DNA of 64,000 nt, taken from contig JADLDO010000042.1 in the NCBI GenBank assembly GCA_020846635.1, forward strand, positions 52,312-116,311, given 5' to 3'. The notes under the pieces are model-generated. The model was not told where the DNA came from. It did no database searches and saw nothing but the letters and a program-made list of their open reading frames with translations. The position numbers were made by a program, and so were the translations under genes. Below are positions 17,779 through 26,046 of the stretch, piece by piece. Source of the DNA: Caldilineaceae bacterium (lineage in GTDB: Bacteria > Chloroflexota > Anaerolineae > Caldilineales > Caldilineaceae). Position 1 is the first letter of the stretch; every line of letters begins with the position of its first letter.

Positions 17779-19710
17779 TCAGGCTGCCAGCCCAGCGTGT
17801 TGGAGCCATAAAGCTAGTGAGACGCTGCGCCAAATGGCGTTGACCTCTTCCACGGTTGCCTGTCGTGCCACATATCGAGCATATGCGCGGCGCAGAGCGG
17901 GCAGATCGATATATGCCTCGAGTACGTTTGGGTTCGATAGAATCACTTGCTCCATACGCGTTTGTTCATAGGCCAGCAGATTTCGCTCAAAGCTCGGATG
18001 CATGTCTGCTTTACCGCCGCGCCATTGCACCTCAGGAGGAAGGATGCCGTCCATCGCCCGGCGCATGATCATCCTCGTCCATCCCCGGCACATCTTCTGC
18101 TCTGGGGGAACAGCCAGGCAGAACTCCACCAAGCGTTTGTCCCAGAAGGGGAAGCGAACCCCGATGGAGAATGCTCCCGCACACTTATCCAGCGTCTCCA
18201 GCGTTAGGGCCATGCCAGGTTCGCAAAGACGCCGGTACTGTTTCTCCCGATCGGTGCATGGCGGGGCAGGTCGTGCTTCGTCATCCTCCTGGAGCCGCAT
18301 CCGGCGAATAAATTCGGGTCTAGGGGTGGCGCGATAGGGCCGAGGCTCCGCTGTGACAATGCGTTTGCGCCTGCGCCGCAGCAGATTCCGTCCTACCCGC
18401 GCTGTCTGGTTCAGGAGCGCATGGCGAGAAAGCGCAGGCTGGATGCCATACCGGTGCATCCATGCCCACAGCGGCGGCCCCCACGGCGTGTTCGTCCTTT
18501 GCCCATAGGCGATGATCTCTTGCGCCAGCTTGGCCCACCGTCCTGCACTTGCCAATTCGGCCAACAGACCCAAACCATGTGATATGGCGCTGTCACCATC
18601 ATATCCGTCCAGGATGACGCGCACGCCTTGCTTTTGGGCCACGCCATACAAAGACCAGATGGCGTAGAGATTGCCACCGCGATAGGCTTCATCTTGATGC
18701 CAGAGCACACGCTCCAAATCGACCAAGGGACTCACATCATCCAAATTCAGACAGTAAGGCTTGTAGCAGCCTTGAGAGAGGACCGCATGGATGAAGCGGC
18801 GCTCGTCCGACTCCGGCACTTCATCATGCAGCCCGGAGAAGGTAAACAAGGAGCCCTCGCCCGCTTCGGCAAGTAGGTTGCGGGCGACACACGCGATGGA
18901 TGATGAGTCCATGCCGCCGCTCAACATCGCGCCAAGCGGGAAGGCACAGCGCATGCGGCAGCGCACCGCATCGGTGAACAGGTCACAGAGCGTTTCTGCA
19001 TACTCTCGATCCGATCGCAGGCGCAGTTCACGTTCAGGATCAAGCTGCCAATAGCGATGTACACAGGACGCTTTGGGCGCGACCACCAGCGTGTGACTTG
19101 GGGGAAGGCGCGAGATGTCCTGATAGAAGGTTCTGGTTGCGCTGCGATCTTCAACGTGCAAATAGTCGGCAACCCGCATCTCGTTCAAGCGGCGCGGCAC
19201 CTCCGGCCAACAAAAGAGCGCTTTCTGTTCCGTCGCGAAAACGAAAACCTGCCTGGAAAAGTAGTAATAAAAGGGCTTGACCCCAAAATGATCGCGCGCG
19301 CAGAAGAGCTGCTGCCTGCGTCCATCCCAGATGGCAAAGGCAAAGTCGCCCAACAATCTTTCTGTACATTGCTCTCCCCATTTTTCATAGCAGTGTAGAA
19401 TCAAGCGGCTCTCTGTGATCGCTTGTAGGGGCCGGTCGGTGAGGCCAACAAGGGCGCAAAGCTCTTCTCGATTATCGATGCGGGCATCGGCAACGATGGT
19501 GAGCGCGCTGCGCGGCTCATGCAAGGGCTGCTGCTCATACAGGGATTCGGCAGTCGTCCACAGCATACGATGCCCCAATCCAACAGTCCCATGCTGCCAG
19601 ATGCCGGAACCATCCGGCCCTCGGTGGGAGAGGGTATCCACCATCGCTGATAGATTGGCCTGCTCAACGGCTCTGCCGTCAAGCCGAAAAATTCCGACTA
19701 TCGCACTCAT
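17779..19710 (-). CDS. Asparagine-synthetase-like lasso-peptide macrolactam synthetase (C protein)
   Basis: This 643-residue protein has the two-domain asparagine synthetase B layout. The N terminus reads MSAIVGIFRLDG, so the catalytic Cys2 of the glutaminase domain is replaced by Ser; this loss is typical of lasso cyclases, which use an internal amine rather than ammonia. The ATP-pyrophosphatase loop LSGGMDSSSIA is present near residue 265. The enzyme would adenylate the Asp/Glu side chain of the precursor and close the ring. Its start overlaps the upstream propeller gene (ATGA, 19707-19710), indicating coupled translation. Confidence 0.88.
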   Translation of the reverse strand: MSAIVGIFRLDGRAVEQANLSAMVDTLSHRGPDGSGIWQHGTVGLGHRMLWTTAESLYEQQPLHEPRSALTIVADARIDNREELCALVGLTDRPLQAITESRLILHCYEKWGEQCTERLLGDFAFAIWDGRRQQLFCARDHFGVKPFYYYFSRQVFVFATEQKALFCWPEVPRRLNEMRVADYLHVEDRSATRTFYQDISRLPPSHTLVVAPKASCVHRYWQLDPERELRLRSDREYAETLCDLFTDAVRCRMRCAFPLGAMLSGGMDSSSIACVARNLLAEAGEGSLFTFSGLHDEVPESDERRFIHAVLSQGCYKPYCLNLDDVSPLVDLERVLWHQDEAYRGGNLYAIWSLYGVAQKQGVRVILDGYDGDSAISHGLGLLAELASAGRWAKLAQEIIAYGQRTNTPWGPPLWAWMHRYGIQPALSRHALLNQTARVGRNLLRRRRKRIVTAEPRPYRATPRPEFIRRMRLQEDDEARPAPPCTDREKQYRRLCEPGMALTLETLDKCAGAFSIGVRFPFWDKRLVEFCLAVPPEQKMCRGWTRMIMRRAMDGILPPEVQWRGGKADMHPSFERNLLAYEQTRMEQVILSNPNVLEAYIDLPALRRAYARYVARQATVEEVNAIWRSVSLALWLQHAGLAA

Positions 19711-21242
19711 CGCTTGATTCCATCCGTCAACATAGGGTTGAGGGCCGTATTGGAAGTCGTATTGGAAGTCGTGTTGGAAGTCGTGTTGAAAACAGTGTTG
19801 TGAACGCGCAGGATGTCGCCGGCGCTGGGGGACATTTCCCAGGTTGACCAGTCATTGAGCTCAAGCCCTGTTGGAATACCTGTGCCTAGCCCGAAGAGAA
19901 AGTCGCCGGTTGGTGTCAACTCAAACGAACGGGCAAAGGTGTCGCTTGTAAAGCGGAATCGTTCTGTCCAGTTCAGCAGGTCCACCGTCGAAATGACACT
20001 GATAATATAGCTGTCATCTGCTTGCTTTGTGCCGAGCAAGACATAGAGTTGATCGTTGCGTACCAGCGTGTCCCAGGGGAGCGTCCCTTCCGGCAGGGCG
20101 AGCCTTTGCGCCCGCTCAATCGGCCCGGCGGCAAATAGCCCAAATGGAAGCGTCTGGTGGTCGTTAAATTGATTTCCCCCGATATAGACCAATTTGTCCT
20201 GAAAGGTGACTTGACGCGTGATTTTGCCGATGGTGTGCCAGGGATTATCTGGATTTATATCGCCGTCATAGTCTGGGAAGAGCGCAGAGAACTTCAAATC
20301 GGGACGAGCAACAAAGGCATTGGAACCTTGATATTCGTAGAGCCCGATCAATTCGGGCTTATATTCGGGCGCTAGGGCCTCATACCCGGCATCTGTATAG
20401 ATGCCTTTGGCTGCATAGAATTTCCCGCTCACTGCCAGAAGCGAATAGACCCTCAACATGCCGGTGGACGTGTTGCTCCAACTGCGCCCATTGTCTGTGG
20501 AAACTGCCACCGCGGCATGATCCCTGCCGCTCAGGGCTGCAAAGAGTTCTGTCCCGAAGCTTTCCATGCCATAGACATGCTGAAGATCCGCGATGCTTTC
20601 ATGTGGAGTCCACACGCCGTTCTCCAGGCGGTAAAACCCAACCCTTTCCCTCCTGGGATCATGACCAGGGATATACAGGGTGTCGTTGATGACGCGGAAC
20701 AAGTCGATTTGCTCCTCATCGACGGTATACTCGTTGACAAATTGACCCGTGGTTAGGTCATAGGCCCAGATATCGACCGGCCCGGCATTGATATTTGGTT
20801 CACTATTGCTACTGTTCCCGGAACCCAAATAGATCTTGTTGGCAAACAACTGCATATCCCAGACATTGCGGGGATAGATAAATGCGTCGCCAGGGTACTG
20901 CGCCAAAAAAGGATTGCCCAGCCGTTCAACATCTGCGGAGACATCCAGCACAGCAGGGGCCGCGATAGCCGTCGCTAGCGCCGTGGGTGAAGCAGTTGGC
21001 GCAGCCAGGGGCGTGCCGGTCAGCGTAGGCGCTGGCGTTGTCATGAGTGTAGGCGATACCGGGAGCGTGTTGGCAGTCGGTGTGCTGGCGATGTCGCCTA
21101 TCACGGACACTCCCGATGGCGCATTGTTGCCTATGTATGGAAAATAGCTCTCCTTTGCGCTACCCTGGGCAATCACAAATGCACAGCAGAGGATCAGGAT
21201 CATGAGCGTCAGGAGGCTGGTACGCAGAATTTTAGATTGCAT
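19707..21242 (-). CDS. Secreted/anchored beta-propeller-like protein inside the lasso operon
   Basis: Start chosen at ATG 21242 (511 residues), which overlaps the stop of the ABC exporter; longer upstream starts would run through that gene. An N-terminal hydrophobic segment (SLLTLMILILCCAFVIAQG, residues ~8-26) is a signal peptide or anchor. A Thr/Pro/Ala-rich stalk (about 50-110) follows, then ~370 residues rich in short beta-strand repeats with recurring Trp/Gly/Asp turns, resembling sialidase/WD-type propellers (DHAAVAVSTDNGRSWSNTS has an Asp-box look). The C terminus repeats Asn-Thr-Thr-Ser. Function unknown; its conserved-looking coupling to transporter and cyclase suggests a role with the exported peptide. 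Confidence 0.6.
   Translation of the reverse strand: MQSKILRTSLLTLMILILCCAFVIAQGSAKESYFPYIGNNAPSGVSVIGDIASTPTANTLPVSPTLMTTPAPTLTGTPLAAPTASPTALATAIAAPAVLDVSADVERLGNPFLAQYPGDAFIYPRNVWDMQLFANKIYLGSGNSSNSEPNINAGPVDIWAYDLTTGQFVNEYTVDEEQIDLFRVINDTLYIPGHDPRRERVGFYRLENGVWTPHESIADLQHVYGMESFGTELFAALSGRDHAAVAVSTDNGRSWSNTSTGMLRVYSLLAVSGKFYAAKGIYTDAGYEALAPEYKPELIGLYEYQGSNAFVARPDLKFSALFPDYDGDINPDNPWHTIGKITRQVTFQDKLVYIGGNQFNDHQTLPFGLFAAGPIERAQRLALPEGTLPWDTLVRNDQLYVLLGTKQADDSYIISVISTVDLLNWTERFRFTSDTFARSFELTPTGDFLFGLGTGIPTGLELNDWSTWEMSPSAGDILRVHNTVFNTTSNTTSNTTSNTALNPMLTDGIKR
19747..19800. repeat. 12-bp tandem repeat encoding NTTS units
   Basis: Three near-identical 12-bp units (GT[A/G]TTGGAAGTC, from 19747) plus two degenerate ones encode the Asn-Thr-Thr-Ser repeat at the C terminus of the secreted propeller gene on the minus strand. 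Confidence 0.85.
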
Positions 21243-23172
21243 AATGACGTTCACCCGTGTGCTGCTCTGCCTCTTGCTGCCACAGCGGTTGCTCAGACGA
21301 CCTGGCAAGTTCGTCCCGCACAGCCGCTCCACCTGCCGCCATTTGCGAGGCCCAGGATCGGGCATAAAGCCCCCCCTGTGCGATGAGTTCGTGGTGGCTG
21401 CCTGATTCGACGATTTGGCCTCCCTCCATGACGTGAATCATATCGGCGCGCATGGCGATGGTGAAGCGGTGCGTGATGATGATTGCCATGCGACCCGCGA
21501 CGAGGGTGCGAAAGCGGTCGAACCAGTCGGCCTCTGCCCAGGAGTCCATCGCGCTTGTGGGTTCATCGAGAAGCATCAGCGGCGCCTGGCGCAGAAATGC
21601 GCGCGACATGGCGATGCGCTGCCATTCGCCCACACTGAGTTCGACACCGTTGTCGAACCACTTTCCAAGCATGGTGGCATAGCCGCAGGGCATCTGTGAG
21701 ATGAATTCATGCGCTCCCGCATAGCGGGCTGCGCGCTCGATTTCTCCGGCGCTGGGGCTGCCGTTGACATCGCCAAAGGCGATATTCTGTGCGGCTGTGG
21801 CGTGGTGATTGTGGATCGCCTGGAAGAGAACAGAGATTTGGCGGCGCAGATCGGCAATGGCTAGATGGGCAATGGGGATGCCATCCAGTTCAATGGAGCC
21901 GCACTGCGGGTCGTAGAGGCGACATAGCAGTTTGATCAGCGTTGTCTTGCCCGCACCATTGGGGCCGACAATTGCCACAATCTTGCCCGCGGGAACGGTG
22001 AGGTTGAAATCTTGCAGCACAGGGCGCTCGCTGCCAGGATAGCGAAAGGTGACTTGCCGGAAGGTTAGCCCTTTGCGAATCGTGGATGGCGCGGGAAGCG
22101 GATGGGGCGGATCAACGACCTGCGGTTCCAATGCCAAAAATGTGAACAGGTTGCCCAAGAAAAGGGAGTTGGTATAGATTGACCCCGCGCTCGACAACAG
22201 CGCGCGCATCAACCCCTGGCCGCGGTTAAAGACCATATAGAAGAGGCCCAGATCGCCCAGAGTTAGCTCCCCTTGCAAGGCTCGCCACACCATCCAGGCC
22301 AAAGTCGCGCCAGCAACGAGCAGCGCGAGCGCGCTTGCTGCGAGCCTTCCCAGGCTTTGGTTGCGCAACTGCACCAATTGCTCGGCACGCAGCCGCCGGC
22401 GTAATGCCCTATACGCAGTGCGGAAGTATGGCCCCAGATCGAACTGGCGCAACTCAGCCGCAATGACGCTGTGCGTGAGCATAATGTCATAGTATTGGGC
22501 GCGCCGCCGTGAAGAGGTTGTCCCCTTCCACCAGGCATGGTAGCGCCGGTCGAAATGCAGAACAACCCACAGCGCGGGCAGCGCACTGATGAACAAAACG
22601 AGGGGCAGCCATGTGCCATAGGGCAGTAGAACCGCACCCATCGCAAAGAGGGTGATGCCATTTTGCAGCAGGCTGCCGCTGTTTTGCAGCAAGGAGAGCG
22701 AACGCGAGTTTGCCTCGCTGAGGGCCTGATCCAAACCGTCAAAGTAGGCGGGCGATTCATAAAACGCAAGGTCTACGGCAATGGACTTCTCATGGACGAG
22801 ATCCTTGATCTGATCCTGGACATACTCTGACTGCGATGTGCGTATCCAGTCGCTGACACTATGTAGAAGCTCGCCCAGCAGGACAACGCCTGCTGTGAGC
22901 ATCACCAGGAGCAGCGCGGGCCGTACTTGCTCCCAAGCTCCCTGCGCGGCTTGAGCAACCACAAGGCTGTCAATCATGTGCTTTGTCAGCGTGACTGTCG
23001 CCGCGGGCAGCACCCCTTGCACAATGAGCAAGAGTGACCAAAGCAGCGTCAAGCCAGGGGCCGCACGCCAGACAAGCCGCAATGTCTTGGGGATATAGCT
23101 GAATTGGTGAAGCAGTTCCCGCAGCCGAGTTGCCAGTGCAACTTTAGTTGGCGGGATGGTTGTTTCGCTCAT
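21232..23172 (-). CDS. ABC exporter with fused membrane and ATPase domains (lasso D protein)
   Basis: A 646-residue half-transporter. The N-terminal ~330 residues hold several membrane segments (TLLWSLLLIVQGVLPAATV and others). The ATPase domain follows, with Walker A GPNGAGKTT, signature LSVGEWQRIAMSRA, Walker B LMLLDEPTSAMD and the H-loop THR. This type I exporter architecture matches the lasso D protein, which exports the mature peptide and gives self-immunity. It begins 4 bp inside the upstream small open frame (ATGA at 23169-23172) and ends overlapping the propeller gene start. Confidence 0.85.
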   Translation of the reverse strand: MSETTIPPTKVALATRLRELLHQFSYIPKTLRLVWRAAPGLTLLWSLLLIVQGVLPAATVTLTKHMIDSLVVAQAAQGAWEQVRPALLLVMLTAGVVLLGELLHSVSDWIRTSQSEYVQDQIKDLVHEKSIAVDLAFYESPAYFDGLDQALSEANSRSLSLLQNSGSLLQNGITLFAMGAVLLPYGTWLPLVLFISALPALWVVLHFDRRYHAWWKGTTSSRRRAQYYDIMLTHSVIAAELRQFDLGPYFRTAYRALRRRLRAEQLVQLRNQSLGRLAASALALLVAGATLAWMVWRALQGELTLGDLGLFYMVFNRGQGLMRALLSSAGSIYTNSLFLGNLFTFLALEPQVVDPPHPLPAPSTIRKGLTFRQVTFRYPGSERPVLQDFNLTVPAGKIVAIVGPNGAGKTTLIKLLCRLYDPQCGSIELDGIPIAHLAIADLRRQISVLFQAIHNHHATAAQNIAFGDVNGSPSAGEIERAARYAGAHEFISQMPCGYATMLGKWFDNGVELSVGEWQRIAMSRAFLRQAPLMLLDEPTSAMDSWAEADWFDRFRTLVAGRMAIIITHRFTIAMRADMIHVMEGGQIVESGSHHELIAQGGLYARSWASQMAAGGAAVRDELARSSEQPLWQQEAEQHTGERHYAI

Positions 23173-23366
23173 GAGTCGATGACAAACCGATCTCCAGAGT
23201 TCACGACACGATATTCAATTTCAGAGTCTTCAATTTCAGAGTCTTCAATTTCAGCGTGCTGTATTTCAGAGTGCTGTATTCTTGGCTTTATGAATGGAAA
23301 CCACTCAACTTTTAAGCTGTGCCAAGCGGGTTGCTGCAACATGCATTGACACGGATGCCAACCCAT
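23169..23366 (-). CDS. Small repeat-containing open frame between lasso precursor and exporter (uncertain gene)
   Basis: A 65-residue frame whose stop overlaps the exporter start (ATGA), an arrangement expected for a translated gene. Residues ~32-52 consist of an imperfect pentapeptide repeat (HSEIQ-HAEIE-DSEIE-DSEIE) from a 15-bp tandem DNA repeat, and the tail reads YRVVNSGDRFVIDS. No ribosome-binding site is obvious before the ATG and I recognise no family. It could be a second, diverged peptide, a coupling leader, or chance. Position 31 bp after the precursor stop is the main support. Confidence 0.35.
   Translation of the reverse strand: MGWHPCQCMLQQPAWHSLKVEWFPFIKPRIQHSEIQHAEIEDSEIEDSEIEYRVVNSGDRFVIDS
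23214..23280. repeat. 15-bp tandem repeat (about 4.5 units)
   Basis: Units starting at 23214, 23229, 23244 and 23259 share TTCAATTTCAGAGTC or close variants; the first two are identical. They encode the acidic pentapeptide repeat of the small frame upstream of the exporter. Confidence 0.85.
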
Positions 23367-23397
23367 GTCGCGGCAGTCTGTCTCACGGCGCCACTCA

Positions 23398-23538
23398 CTA
23401 ACTGCCTGGTGGAAATGCAGTGTTGTTCGGCCCGTTCAGCGTATCGCTATTTGCGACGTTCCCATTGAGGGTGATCTTCGCAATGTCGCCGTAACGCGTC
23501 ACGTGGGGTGCGACCCAACTCTTCTTCTTCGAGTTCAT
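23398..23538 (-). CDS. Lasso-type RiPP precursor peptide (A protein), 46 residues
   Basis: ATG at 23538 is preceded by a strong AGGAGGGG ribosome-binding site (complement of 23544-23551). The leader fits the lasso pattern Y-x2-P-x-L-x3-G-x5-T with Trp8 for Tyr and Val13 for Leu: W8, P11, V13, G17, T23. With Thr at -2 the core would start at Asn25 and Asp32 would be ring position 8; starting at Gly26 makes Asp32 position 7. No other Asp or Glu follows, so Asp32 is the only possible acceptor. The peptide ends PPGS, giving the C-terminal Ser expected by the HprK-like kinase. It sits between B2 and the exporter on the same strand. Cleavage site and ring size are inferred. Confidence 0.82.
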   Translation of the reverse strand: MNSKKKSWVAPHVTRYGDIAKITLNGNVANSDTLNGPNNTAFPPGS

Positions 23539-23638
23539 ACCTGCCCCTCCTCTCTGGAGGTTTTGCGAACCAAATCACAGTTCCACAACCCATAAAGCCA
23601 AGAATACAACGCTCAAAATTCTGCCTACTTCACCCGGC

Positions 23639-24154
23639 TTACTTCACCCGGTGTGAAACGTTGGGCGCAACTGCTTGATCAAAGGCGGCAAACGACTCCC
23701 AGACCTGTCGACCGTTTTCGAGCGGGCAGCCTTCAACCTCAATCCAGGCGTGGGCTTCCAATTGCCTTTCGTTCAGCCGCACGCCAATGCGTAAGTCGCC
23801 TTGCAGCCCATGACAGCGTAACAGCCACCAAAGTGTTAATGATTGCGCCAGGCAGGTATGCTGCAAGCGCGCATGGCGATTCGCCAGGTACACAAGCCGG
23901 GATAGATGGTAGGCCGTACCCGGCTCTTCTTTGCCCGCAACTTTCCATCCCGCACGCGCCGGATAGCGGGCCAATAGCGCGTACCAGCGTTTAAAACCAA
24001 GCACGCGTACTCCCAACGTTGTCGAAAGCAACATGGACAGCGTGAGCAAAAATAGGCGCTGTTCGACCCAGGGGCGGCGCAGAAAGCGCGCAACGTTTCT
24101 GCGTTTTCTTCTGTGACCTTGCTGTGCCATGCGATGCATTGAGGTTCTAGCCAT
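23639..24154 (-). CDS. Lasso-peptide leader protease, transglutaminase-like (B2 protein)
   Basis: This 171-residue protein has the PF13471 core: HTCLAQSLTLWWLLRCHGLQGD with the nucleophile Cys101, then LRIGVRLNERQLEAHAWIEVEG with His135. The ~90 N-terminal residues include a hydrophobic stretch (LFLLTLSMLLSTTLGVRVLG). B2 proteins cut the leader from the core, guided by a separate B1 protein. It overlaps the B1 gene by 8 bp and is followed by the precursor gene, so the three are surely one transcription unit. Confidence 0.87.
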   Translation of the reverse strand: MARTSMHRMAQQGHRRKRRNVARFLRRPWVEQRLFLLTLSMLLSTTLGVRVLGFKRWYALLARYPARAGWKVAGKEEPGTAYHLSRLVYLANRHARLQHTCLAQSLTLWWLLRCHGLQGDLRIGVRLNERQLEAHAWIEVEGCPLENGRQVWESFAAFDQAVAPNVSHRVK

Positions 24155-24485
24155 TCGCTAACGGCTCCACGCTGACCAGGCCAGCCGCCACCAATTCATC
24201 AATAAACGTCGCCAGATCATGGCGCAGGACTTCTTCCTCCACATCATATTCGGCAAGAATATGCGTGATGATCGCATTGGGTTCGTGATATTGCTCCAAG
24301 AGCTGCCAGAGCCGCACCCCTGTTTCATCCAGCCCGAAATATTGCTCATTGTCCAAGTTGAGGATCACCGCTTCTTCCCCCAGTGGTTGGTAGAGCAGAT
24401 TGGTGGACTTGGTAACACGGACAGAGAGTTCGAGACTCAGCATTGCCTTCTCCACGTTGGGGCCTCCTGCCACGCAATGCGCCAC
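24147..24485 (-). CDS. PqqD-like RiPP recognition element (lasso B1 protein)
   Basis: Up to 112 residues; an internal ATG at 24443 (98 residues, MLSLELSVRV) may be the true start because the first 14 residues do not look like the family. The PqqD fold signature is clear: YQPLGEEAVILNLDNEQYFGLDETGVRLWQLLEQ, then a helical tail (EVLRHDLATFIDELVAAGLV). Stand-alone B1 proteins bind the leader region around the aromatic-x2-P motif and deliver the precursor to B2. The gene begins 33 bp after the O-antigen ligase-like gene, placing the lasso genes inside the polysaccharide operon. Confidence 0.88.
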   Translation of the reverse strand: MAHCVAGGPNVEKAMLSLELSVRVTKSTNLLYQPLGEEAVILNLDNEQYFGLDETGVRLWQLLEQYHEPNAIITHILAEYDVEEEVLRHDLATFIDELVAAGLVSVEPLANG

Positions 24486-24518
24486 TCGTCATTATTTCCG
24501 TCATTATTTCTTATCGGT

Positions 24519-26000
24519 TCATCTCTCGCGGGGGCCTGCTGTTGCTGCCCAGGCCTGGCGCTCCCACTCGCTCCATTCCTGTTCGGGGCCGAAGAGGGCC
24601 ATGCTCTGCTGCACGTTGTCATCCTCAAGTCCGTTTGGCTGTCGCTGCATCCATTCGCTTGTCCCAATGCAAAGTCCGAAGAAGAACCAGACGACAAAGG
24701 CCGGTCGTGAGCCTAGCAATATGGCATTGAGCATGTTATAGGCCAGATAGGCTGCAAAGGTGCCCAACAAGCCTACGCTCCATGTATGCAGCAGCGTTGG
24801 CAGCGATGATCGTTGCACCAGGCGCGTTAGCTGCCAGCCGATCATGATCAGCAGGGACACCCAGGCGATCACGCCTGGAACGCCAAAATCCACGCCCATT
24901 TGCAGCACGATGTTATGGACATGGCTCATGTCCGCATCGGGCACAAAGCCCGCCACCTGTGGATAGGGCTGTTGTGAAACGACCGCAAACGCCCCTAATC
25001 CCATGCCTGTCATGGGCGCATCGGCAATGCCGTGGATCGCGCGCTGCCAGAGAATGAGCCGGGCGGCAACGTTGCGATCTTGAATCCACGCGCTTGAATC
25101 GATGGCGGAAGCGTCGCGCACGATCAGTTGATCCAATAGCTGCGCCGGCCCGATGGCGAACAGGCCAACTGCTATGACTGTCACAAGCAGCGCCATCAGC
25201 ACTTTGCCCCGTCGCCCCAGCAGGCTCAGAATGAGCAGCAGCGCACAGACCGCTGCTAGCCAGGCCCCGCGTGTTTGGGTGAGAATGAGCGCGACCGAGA
25301 AGAAAAGGGTCAACAGCGCCGCGACTGTCTTGACCGTCAGCCACAGGAGCAGGGAACGCTGGCGCAATTGCAGCGGGCCGAGAGTCAGCGCAAACGCCAG
25401 GGGAATAAAGAGCAGGATGATGCCCGCTACGTTATTAGAGTTAAAACGACCGAGCCCATAGATGTGCATTTCCGGCAGTAGGGCTAGCGAAGGGTCGAGC
25501 AGCGCAATCTTGCCCGTCGCTTCCATACCCGCCAGGCCGATCACTGTCAAGAGCAGACCCATACCCAAGAAGATGATCGTCACGGCTATCAGGTGCGGAG
25601 GCAACCGGAGCCGCTGCTGATCCGCTTGTTCCTGGCTATGTGACGCTTGATTCATCAAGTCGATGACCGTCAGCATTACGGCGATCCCCCACAACATGCG
25701 TACCACTTGCGGCCAGGTCTGCTGCCATGATGGCGTCACCCAGCGTGTGGAAACCAACAAGATCAAAAGCAGGAGCAGCGGCACGCTGACCAGGGTCGAG
25801 GTCATGACCTGGCCCAAGACAACGAAGCGCAACAGCAAGGGCAGCAGAAGCAAGGCGAGGCCGATCAGCACGATCTCCTGTGGCAGTCGCTCGGCCCAGA
25901 TGGCGACAAGGCCGACAGCCAGCACCAGCGCGGGCTCAAATGTCTGCAAAAACAGCGACCAGCCGCTTTTGGTTTCGGCTTTCTGAACGCCCGTGATCAT
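24519..26000 (-). CDS. O-antigen ligase / polymerase-like membrane protein (Wzy/WaaL superfamily)
   Basis: The start at ATG 26000 (493 residues) is preferred because longer frames overlap the BY-kinase gene by 104 bp. The protein has about 12 hydrophobic segments and the typical large periplasmic loop with RNVAARLILWQRAIHGIADAPMTGMGLGAF, ending with a HNIVLQMGVDFGVPGVIAW segment. This is the O-antigen ligase domain (PF04932) pattern seen in Wzy polymerases and ligases. It would polymerise or attach repeat units. Its coexistence with a Wzm/Wzt exporter makes a ligase-like role attractive, but this cannot be decided from sequence. Confidence 0.8.
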   Translation of the reverse strand: MITGVQKAETKSGWSLFLQTFEPALVLAVGLVAIWAERLPQEIVLIGLALLLLPLLLRFVVLGQVMTSTLVSVPLLLLLILLVSTRWVTPSWQQTWPQVVRMLWGIAVMLTVIDLMNQASHSQEQADQQRLRLPPHLIAVTIIFLGMGLLLTVIGLAGMEATGKIALLDPSLALLPEMHIYGLGRFNSNNVAGIILLFIPLAFALTLGPLQLRQRSLLLWLTVKTVAALLTLFFSVALILTQTRGAWLAAVCALLLILSLLGRRGKVLMALLVTVIAVGLFAIGPAQLLDQLIVRDASAIDSSAWIQDRNVAARLILWQRAIHGIADAPMTGMGLGAFAVVSQQPYPQVAGFVPDADMSHVHNIVLQMGVDFGVPGVIAWVSLLIMIGWQLTRLVQRSSLPTLLHTWSVGLLGTFAAYLAYNMLNAILLGSRPAFVVWFFFGLCIGTSEWMQRQPNGLEDDNVQQSMALFGPEQEWSEWERQAWAATAGPRER

Positions 26001-26046
26001 TCGCCCAATTCCCCGTTGGTTGTACTCTCGCCCATGCCACACCTGG

